From assembly GCA_019009955.1 (NCBI GenBank), contig CM032231.1, positions 41,130,001-41,194,000 of the forward strand: DNA of 64,000 bases. Reading direction: 5' to 3'. Shown here piece by piece: positions 56,450 through 64,000 of the stretch. This DNA is from Riptortus pedestris (taxonomy: Eukaryota > Arthropoda > Insecta > Hemiptera > Alydidae). Under the pieces are notes generated by a model. The model saw nothing but the letters and a program-made list of their open reading frames with translations, ran no database searches and was not told the DNA's origin. A program made the translations under genes and the position numbers. Every line of letters starts with the position of its first letter. The stretch's first letter is position 1.

Positions 56450-57438
56450 TTAGCAGATTTTCCTTAAGGCTAATCTGCTCTTGAGGGTGTACTCATGACG
56501 GGAGTGACGAAATTTTCCTTCCACTGTCCATCGATCCTACACAAGAGATGACGAAAAAGAGGTCCGTTCAAAACTGTGTGCATATATATATATGTCTGTT
56601 ACCGCTCTAACGGTCGCAATTTTTGTCTTATCGCTACCAAACTGGATATATAATCGTTTAATGTAAAAATAAAAATCAAGTTCGTTAATGGGTGAAATAA
56701 GACTTGTGGAGGGGAGAGGGCTTTAGAGGAGAGAATTTCGAAAATTCTTAATATCTCCATTATTATGCGTTGGTTCAAAAAATTATATGAACTAATCTTA
56801 TTGCAAATGTAATGTTCTATACATGTTATTATGTTAATTTTTTCACTATGTTTATTAATAACCGAGATATTTGCATTTTAGCTGATTTCCCTTAAGGGAA
56901 TCAGCTATTGAGGTCCCTAGCTATATATATTTGTCTGTTAACGCTCTAGCGGTCGTAATTTTTGTTTGATCGTTATCAAACTCGGAATTTAGTCGTTTTA
57001 TGTAAGATCAAGTTCGTTAATGGCTGAAATCAGACCAGTGGGAGGAGAGGGGGGGGTTTAGAGGAGGATTTTTGAAAATACGAGCTCTCTGGCGGCCGTT
57101 TCCGTAACTATTCGTCCCTCGTGAATAGATTTAGAGATCCCTTACTACTACAGTTGTTATTGGGCAGATTTCTCTATTGTAAAACTTCACATGGCAAATC
57201 TGCTTAGTTTACGCACCCCCTGCATACACTGCGACTTTTTTTTTAGTTTTCGGTCTTCAGTAAAGCACCATTTCTACTCATCTCATATTTGTTTTATTCT
57301 CTTATGTTATGAAGCACTTTATTTGAAGCTTTAATACCAAATATTGTTCTCATTAAACTTTTACGTTTTGAGATAAATGCAAATAAGTGGCGCACAGGGG
57401 AAATCGGCTTAGTTAACGCAGCCCCTGCGTGACGGAAC
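56450..57438 (-). mobile_element. Family A repeat, long form, containing another copy
   Basis: Outer element: reversed end TTAGCAGATTTTCC, right block, short TA tract, interior to GAGATATTTGCATTTT, then (after the inner copy) AGTTTTCGGTCTTCAG to the 5' end (reverse of GCGTGACGGAAC). It is inserted into the RT relic. Confidence 0.85.
56878..57235 (-). mobile_element. Family A repeat nested inside another family A copy
   Basis: Complete ends (TTAGCTGATTTCCC and GCATACACTGCGAC, reversed), with the internal (TA)n reduced to TATATATAT. It lies in a T run of the outer copy; the uninterrupted form (GCATTTTTTAGTTTTCGG) is seen at 20812. Confidence 0.82.
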
Positions 57439-57477
57439 TTTGGTATTTATGTATTGAAGATATTAGTGAGGAAATCA

Positions 57478-57690
57478 AAGGGTGCTTGTCCCCCTTGCCT
57501 TGATCTGTTCATCATAGACTCCAGCAGGGCCCACAGCTATCCCGACCTATAGTTATTTAATAACAGCCTTAACTTCTTCCTTATATATATCGTCTTCTAA
57601 GGGCTATATGATATTTCTGTGGCTGTGATATTGCAGGGAGGTGCAACTAGATTCTGTTAACTTATTTCTCAAATCAAGCATATTTGTACG
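57478..57690 (-). pseudogene. Non-LTR RT relic, first half
   Basis: Minus strand reads YKEEVKAVIK, then GPAGVYDEQIKARG and, after a frameshift, DFLTNIFNT: the EEV..AI..LK.GKA.GPDGI.NE.IK block that precedes the LFKKG motif. The two halves would be adjacent without the family A insertion. Confidence 0.65.
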
Positions 57691-57693
57691 TGT

Positions 57694-57815
57694 GAGCAGA
57701 TTTCACAAAAGGGAAATCAGCTTTTGAGGTCCGTACTCATGACGCGATTTTCGAAAATTTTCTTCAAAGTCGATCCTACTTATGAAATGACAAAAATGAG
57801 GTCCGTTCAAAATTA

Positions 57816-57864
<49 letters not shown>

Positions 57865-58299
57865 ATTTGTCTGTTTAACGCTCTAGCGGTCGCAATTTTG
57901 TTTGATCGTTACCAAACTCGATATTTAAATGTTCTATGCAAAAAGACAGATGAAATTCGTTAAAGGCTGAAATCGGACTAGTGGGAGGGGTGGTTTAGAG
58001 GGGGGATTTTCGAAAATTCAAAATATCTCCGTTACTATACGTTGGATCAAAAAAATTGTATAGAACCAATCTTATTGCAAATTAAACTAACTATAAACAT
58101 TATTCTATACATTTATTCTCTATATTGAATATTAACCGAGATATTTGCATTTTTATTAAATGTGGGCCGATAACGGACGAGTGAGTTTCCCACCAAAAGT
58201 TAGTTCGGCCGTAACTGTTCGGCTCTCGTATGGAGATTTCTCTATTGTATAACTTCACGTGGGAAATCTGCTTGGTTACGCAGCCCCTGCGTGACGGAC
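57694..58299 (-). mobile_element. Family A repeat, short form, complete
   Basis: Reversed GAGCAGATTTCACAAAAGGG end (hairpin partly lost), right block, (TA)n, CGCTCTAGCGGTCG box, interior and the 5' end (reverse GCGTGACGGAC). Confidence 0.88.
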
Positions 58300-59234
58300 T
58301 TTTTTCCTTGTTCCGCCTTTGCACGCAATTCTTTAAGATTTGGAAATGACTGTCTATTATTTCACTGTTTTTATTTATCTGTGTGCTGTTTTCATCAAAT
58401 TTTTAAATATTTGACTTCAGAGATGTTTGTAGTCATTTCTTCGATTAATTTTTGAGACTGATTATTGATCATTTCTTGAACTTCTATCTAAAATTCTGCA
58501 AATATATTCTTTAAATTGTATTCAATAATGTGTAATTAGATACTTGCTTGATAAATCATTAAATAAAATATCAGGTTGTACGTGTGTTTATTTGAAGCTT
58601 TCATTTTGTTTTGAATTGATTGATTGTATTGATCGATAATTATTAGATTGCTCTTATCAAAGAAGGTTCAAGAGGCAGATTAATTTACTCACAAAGTTTC
58701 GCCGTCCTGCTCATATTTTACAATAATTTATAAGTTTATCGTGAGGAATATAAGGTGTGAATGAAAAGGTAAGATTATTATTTTTTTCTTTTACTGTTCA
58801 AGCGAAAGTCTTACTTGATATTATTTTATTTACAGTTGTTAGCTGATTTTGCTTTGAATGTATCATTCCAGGCGTGCTAATTCACAAGGCTCTGGCTGTA
58901 AGATAAGCGAGAAGTTCAAAATGTCTATATTATTCCTGGGCAGAAAGGAGAGGGGCACTCCTCCCAAATGCAAACTATGTCTGAGTTGATGTAAAATGAG
59001 TTTCTCGAGGGGTGTGATTGACAAAAAGCCACTGAGAGAGAAAGATCAGTTTGAGAAGTTAGATGTGCCAGTGAGTTCGGACAGAGCTACTGATTAGATA
59101 GGGCAGCCTCAAGAATCTAACTCATTCATCAGCTCTTTTCTCTCTCTCTTCTACCTCTTTGCTTTTACTTCTTCCTTCCCCCACCCCTTCTGTCTAACCA
59201 CAAAAGGGAATTTAAAGGTAAGAAACAAAAAAAA
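58300..59234. other. Unassigned
   Basis: AT-rich at first. 59100-59220 is C/T-rich. No coding signal. Confidence 0.3.
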
Positions 59235-59666
59235 GTCAGTCACGCAGGGGCTGCGTATACTAAGCAGATTTCCCACGTGAAGTTTTACAATAGAGAAATT
59301 TCACGAGTGCCGTGCAGTTAAGGAAACGGCCGAACTAGCTTTTGGCGGGAAAGTCAGTCGTCCGTTAGCCGCCCAGATTTAATAAAAATGCAAATATTTC
59401 GGTTAATATTCAAGATAGAGAATAAATGTATATAACAATATTTATAGTAAATTTAATTTGCAATAAGATTGATTCTGTATAATTATATTCGAACCGACGT
59501 ATAGTAACGGAGATATTTCGAATTTTCGAAAATCCTCCCCTCTAACCCCCCCTCCCTCTGGTCTGATTTCAGCTGTTAACGAACTTGATCTTTCTTTTTA
59601 CATAAAACGATAAATATCGAGTTTGGTAACGATCAAATAAAAATTGCGACCGCTAGAGCGGTAATA

Positions 59667-59726
<60 letters not shown>

Positions 59727-59865
59727 TAAAGGTATACACAGTTTTGAACGGACCTCATTTTCGTCATCTACTAGGTAGGATCAATGGACATTTGAATAAA
59801 AATTTCGAAAATTCCGTCATGAGTACGACCTCAATAGCTGATTTCCCTTAAGGGAAATCTGCTAA
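59235..59865 (+). mobile_element. Family A repeat, short form, complete (best reference copy)
   Basis: 631 bp. 5' end GTCAGTCACGCAGGGGCTGC, motif AGCAGATTTCCCACGTG, ACGGCCGAACTAGCTTTTGG, AAATGCAAATATTTCGG, the C-rich box, GCGACCGCTAGAGCGG before (TA)n (59670-59723), right block, perfect hairpin and TCTGCTAA. Flanks: an A run on the left, TAAAAGCC on the right. Confidence 0.93.
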
Positions 59866-60429
59866 TAAAAGCCACCAAAGCTGAGGTCTTTTCATATCTC
59901 TCAGACATAATCAATACTTAATATAAATTTTTTAGAACTAAGCGTTAAAACATTGAAGTATTTTAATTAGGTTGCGCTTTCCGATAAGCGCCTTAATTGC
60001 GCCATTGTAAAGATGGATAATCTAAGGGCCGTGAAGTGCCCTTGAGTTACGGTTTGCTGGAAGATAATAGGAGAATGAGTTAAAGTATTACCTTGAAATA
60101 TTATCACATTATTAATATATACTTTGTTGTAACAAGCCATGCCTAATACTATGTTGTAGTAAGCAACGCTTAGGATTCGGATCTGAGCTAATGCTATGCA
60201 ATAGACACTCGAATGCTTCGAATCTAGCCTAATGCTGTGTAGTACGTAGCTTTTGTATCAGACGATCCCGGAGGTCTCGACAGTCCTCTGGCCTTTGGCC
60301 TCTACGTGTCCGTGTAAGCCTCCAAGACACTCTATATGAAGCGCTGTAGTGGCTGCCGATCTTGCACGTTGACGTTCCAACGGTATCTTATATATTAGAA
60401 CCACTTTCCTTACTAGTCTTCTTGTCCTT
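59866..60429. other. Unassigned
   Basis: Contains short near-repeats (GCCTAATACTATG, GCTAATGCTATG, GCCTAATGCTGTG) at 60140-60240. No gene recognised. Confidence 0.35.
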
Positions 60430-60770
60430 TTAGCAGATTTCCCTTAAAAGAAATCAGCTATTGAGGTTGTACTCATGACGCAATTTACGATTTTTTTCTT
60501 CAAATGTCCAACGATCCTACATAGGAGATGACGAAAATGAGGTCCGTTCAAAACTGTATATGTACTGCTCAAATATGAATAGGGATATTGGCTGTTTTGT
60601 GATATGTATGGGGCCTAGCATATTTTTTTTTTTATTATAAATATCATTAATATTTATTAGAAATTATTGTCTTTTTCCCCCATAAAAAAGAAATTTAATT
60701 AATATCTATTTAATTAAAATTAATAGGATGAGAAAAAATAACAAATATCCCTATTCATTTTTGAGCAGTA

Positions 60771-60830
<60 letters not shown>

Positions 60831-61560
60831 TGTTACCGCTCTAGCGGTCGCAATTGTTGTTTAATCGTTATCAAACTCGATATTTAGTCGTTTTATGTAA
60901 AAAGAAAGATCAAGTTCGTTAACGGCTGAAATCGGACACGGGGGGGGAGGGGGGTCTAGAGGGGAGAATTTTGAAAATTCGAAATATCTCCGTTACTATA
61001 AGTCGGATCGAAAAATTGTGTAGAACCAATCTTATTGCAAATTAAATGTACTATAATATTGTTATATACAATTATTCTCTATCTTGAGTATTAACCGAGA
61101 TATTTACATTTTTCAGTTTTTAGCCTTCAGTAAACCCCCACTTCTACTAGTGTTACATAAGCAATGCTCTGTTATATAAATGCCAAATATTGTTTTCATT
61201 GAACTTTTACTTTGTGAGATATATGCAAATACGTTCTGTTGACCCCCCCTTCTTTTGTTTTTGGATTACTAAAATTTAAGTGATTGAGATAAAACTGATT
61301 CTGATTCATTAAAAATTACACCACTAGCTTTAGTAAATTGTTTTCAATGAAATTAATGTTATATTCAGATATATTTCATTAATTGTTTGTCTTTCCTGTC
61401 TATCTATGCAGCGCTACGAGGTTGGTTTGCCTTTTTGTTTACAATTCAGCCTTGTACATTTACTAAGCACTCACTGTAGTGTTACCTGTATGTATATTTA
61501 TCTATTGTAAACCTTCGCGTGGGAAATCTGCTTAGTTTACGCAGCCCCTGCGTGACGGAC
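60430..61560 (-). mobile_element. Family A repeat, long form, interrupted by a MITE
   Basis: Complete ends (reversed TTAGCAGATTTCCC and GCCCCTGCGTGACGGAC). Without the 204-bp MITE and its TA duplication it is about 925 bp. The interior matches 38142-39082. Confidence 0.9.
60565..60768. mobile_element. 204-bp mariner-type MITE
   Basis: Flanked by TA at 60563-60564 and 60769-60770. Terminal inverted repeats start CTGCTCAAATATGAATAGGG on the left and CTGCTCAAAAATGAATAGGG on the right (reversed); about 25 bp match with one mismatch and similarity continues beyond. The interior is AT-rich and non-coding. It lies at the edge of the (TA)n tract of a family A copy. Confidence 0.9.
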
Positions 61561-62342
61561 TTTTTTTCTTCTCGAGGACTTCAACGTACCAACAACGTGC
61601 TTATTGCAAGCTGAGACCTATGAAATTCTGGAGGTACTATCTTGTGGCTGAGTGTTAGCTGTCAATTATTTTATTTCATCATCAGCTGGTTCAGGAAAGA
61701 ACAATCCGCCGGTGGACTCGTGATGAATTGAATCGCTGTTTGTCGCTTGTTAATGTGCTCGAGGAAGGTTTTCAGCCCTCGTGACACATTCATGATGTTA
61801 GTGTTAAATTTAAATTGAAGTTCCACTAATTAAGGACAACATCAGCCCCATCTGTTGCCAACCAAGAATTCCCGCTGGAATGTGCTGGCCTCTGAGGGAT
61901 ATTTGAGCAAACACTACGTGAGAGGATATCCTGGAGTCTAAAGTGCAGATAGAAGAACAGGCTGAGAAGAGAAGAGATCCATTCTAGTCTGATTCTACAT
62001 GTGTCATTCTCACCATGACCAGTTCCCACCATGAGTGAGTAGACGGAAAGGACATCCAGGCGGGAGACCAGGATGAAGGGAGCAAGGAGAAAGCAAGAGG
62101 CATCCGAACATCACATTCAGCAGCATCTCACCAAGTAACCCATTACATCAGATCCTAACACACTAACCATAAATGCCTTGCCAGACCGTTCCCTGTAAAT
62201 CATATCATCATTTCAAAGGTCCTCCGGAAATCTAATTCTATTACCACAATCATGTTCCCTGAACCAGTAAACTATAAAATTGCAATGTCGTTAGCGGGCA
62301 ATACCGAAGGACTTACAAAACAGTTTTCAAGGCGATCCCTAT
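61561..62342. other. Unassigned
   Basis: Less AT-rich than average, no recognised coding region. Confidence 0.3.
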
Positions 62343-62590
62343 TTAAAAAATAAAAAAGTAATGAAAAGGTTGACAACCATCGGCGATATCTGGCCACACA
62401 TAGCTGTCCTGTTTGTTGGTGGCCACTTTGAAAGTGGTCACTTGCCAGCAGGTGGTAATGTCTATTTTGAAATTCTCCACAGGAATACCTTCTTGTAAAC
62501 ACTTCTTCATCTTGGACTCGTCCACCAGAACATTCTCGTAGGGAAACTCGAAGTTAGCTAGGTCGCCTCCTTCTACTTCGCTCCCTTTTA
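62343..62590 (-). other. Orphan open frame, about 80 codons
   Basis: Minus strand reads from about 62590: KGSEVEGGDLANFEFPYEN, VLVDESKMKKCLQEGIPVEN, FKIDITTCWQVTTFKVATNK, then QDSYVWPDIADGCQPFHYFF and a stop. Amino-acid usage looks like real protein, unlike most frames here. No family recognised. It could be a host exon or part of an unrecognised element; a TGA lies just upstream in frame. Confidence 0.35.
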
Positions 62591-62859
62591 AGACAGAGTA
62601 AGTTCAAACAGTGAATCAAATTCCTCGTATGCATCGCCCGTCTAGGGCTTCCTTGATGTTCATCAAAGCATGTCTGAATCACTTGGACTGTATTTACAGT
62701 ACTTTCATAAACACCTAATGGCTACCACTTTAATGCAAACCATAGAAATTTAATAACTTATGAAGAAATACATAAAAATTCACGCCCTGTGAATTAATAT
62801 TCATATCAATTCAAGATTTAAATATAGGTAGTCTCTTATCTTTTTTTTTCTTTTCAAGT

Positions 62860-63010
62860 CTGTTGGCGTTGAAGAACTTGGAGATTCTTAGCCGCTTTCC
62901 ACCTTTGTCCTCTAGGGCGATGGCATTCCAGTCTACTACGTGGAACTCCGCAGCGCCCTTCTTCACTCTGTCAACCCATCTTATCTTCGGTCTCCCTCAT
63001 GGCTGGGTAC
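62860..63010 (-). pseudogene. Non-LTR retrotransposon ORF2 C-terminal relic
   Basis: Minus strand reads GRPKIRWVDRVKKGAAEFHV then VDWNAIALEDKGGKRLRI, the GRP..RW.D.V.......W...A.DR..W closing block of many L1/RTE-type ORF2 proteins. The frame is shifted upstream. Confidence 0.55.
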
Positions 63011-64000
63011 CACTGTCGCATTCATTGTTTTGTATAGGGAGTTAAGTTATATCTTGCCAAGTGCCCCACTTATTGTAACATCTTAGCTTTCACAACATGT
63101 GAAATCCAATGTCTCAGTTATAATCTATTCTCTTGTTTTCTTTTTTTCCAGAATCCTAAGTCACCATTCCATTTGGACCTATTATGGTTCTAAGAACCAA
63201 CCTCAAACCTTTCAACCTTTGTTTCTAGGGCACCCGTCAACGCCAATGTCACACCCATGCATTAGTACAGATTTGATAATGAACTTATAGATCCTTAGTT
63301 TCAAGGCTTTTGAGTTATGTTGTTCTTAAAACATGAGAAACCGAAAAGAAAGTACGGTTCTCTAGTTATTCTGTGGTCGATTTTAGAAAATAATCCTTGG
63401 TAGTTCAAAAATAAATTAGAACACAATAAATTCATACTTGCAATTCCATTTGTATCCCACACTTGCTCCAAACACAGTATTAACACTGCTTGATATATTC
63501 AGTCTTCAAATCATTGATTGAATTATTAATTGGACAGCCATAGAATTTCCTTTTACAGTCATCTTTCTCTTACTTCATTATCTCCATTGTAATAAGATTA
63601 AAAGAATGACCACTAATCCACAACCCATGGGGCCTTTCATATTAGAATAAAGGGAGCCTAATGAGTTGAACGTTTTCTACTCTATCCTAGTCCCCAGAAT
63701 GCTTTAGCACAGGATATTATAGGAGGAAATTATAGGAGTTCAACCCTCTATATAAAGTAGGAAACAATAGTTATTGGTTATGTCGGGTACTGTGCCTCCT
63801 CCCTCGTCACTATGCCTGAGAGCCTCCAAATCCTCTCATTTAAATGAGATGGGGGATAATCAATAATTATTGATTATTTTGTTAATCAATCTGGAAGTTT
63901 ACTTATTCCTTTTGAGAATGTCAGCAACCCTTTGCTTGTTCCTTATAGAGGCACCAACTGAGCTAAGAATGAATACCATTCTCATAGGCCCTGGACATGT
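63011..64000. other. Unassigned
   Basis: May continue the relic above at first. The remainder is AT-rich with no recognised gene to the window end. Confidence 0.3.

Noticed and set aside
59235..59865. Family A as a classical terminal-inverted-repeat MITE
   Set aside because: The inverted 12-mers are subterminal and not symmetric, and the one empty/filled pair shows no target duplication beyond an A run.

Overview
This is non-coding, AT-rich animal DNA made almost entirely of transposable elements and their wreckage. I found no host gene that I can name. The mix of elements is a Jockey-type non-LTR retrotransposon, a GIY-YIG Penelope-like element, a Transib/RAG1-core-like transposase relic, a DD41D mariner, piggyBac ends, a tRNA-derived SINE and hammerhead-ribozyme elements. 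That mix, with low GC and abundant (TA)n, suggests an arthropod, perhaps a crustacean, but the species cannot be fixed from the sequence.

The dominant component is one repeat family, called family A here, with more than 30 copies or fragments on both strands covering roughly a quarter of the window by my count. Its 5' end is GTCCGTCACGCAGGGGCTGC. Its 3' end is a perfect hairpin (TTTCCCTTAAGGGAAA) followed by TCTGCTAA. Both ends carry the 12-bp inverted motif AGCAGATTTCCC, and the middle holds a (TA)n tract of variable length bounded on the left by ACAGACAAATA and on the right by TTTTGAACGGACC. There are a short form (about 610-630 bp), a long form (about 940 bp) and a variant A2. One locus (44464-45487) holds an empty and a filled version of the same target and shows insertion between A and T without a clear target duplication. 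With the 3' hairpin and CTAA end, this points to a non-autonomous Helitron/Helentron-like (HINE/DINE-like) element.

Layout. 1-5.5 kb: Jockey RT relic, a promoter-like site, family A copies, a mariner relic and a SINE. 6.2-8.3 kb: Transib-like pseudogene on the minus strand, interrupted by a 291-bp insert with a 12-bp target duplication and a hammerhead core. 9.3-12.4 kb: decayed Penelope-like element, minus strand, with a second hammerhead core just after its GIY-YIG domain. 13.7-21 kb: family A copies, an intact DD41D mariner (17115-18451) and a SINE. 21.3-27.4 kb: a nearly whole but broken Jockey-type element, minus strand. 28-37 kb: microsatellite-bounded duplications, SINEs and inverted pairs of Penelope-like ends. 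38-49 kb: family A copies, a hammerhead core, a gypsy integrase relic and a piggyBac composite bounded by TTAA. 51-61.6 kb: densest family A cluster, with a 104-bp tandem array of 5' ends, a nested set of insertions inside a retrotransposon RT relic, and a 204-bp mariner-type MITE. 61.6-64 kb: mostly unassigned, with one RT C-terminal relic and one orphan open frame.

The only gene that looks able to make a functional protein is the DD41D transposase (17228-18322). Everything else with protein homology is broken by stops, frameshifts or insertions. Family names were assigned from remembered motifs, not from a database search.
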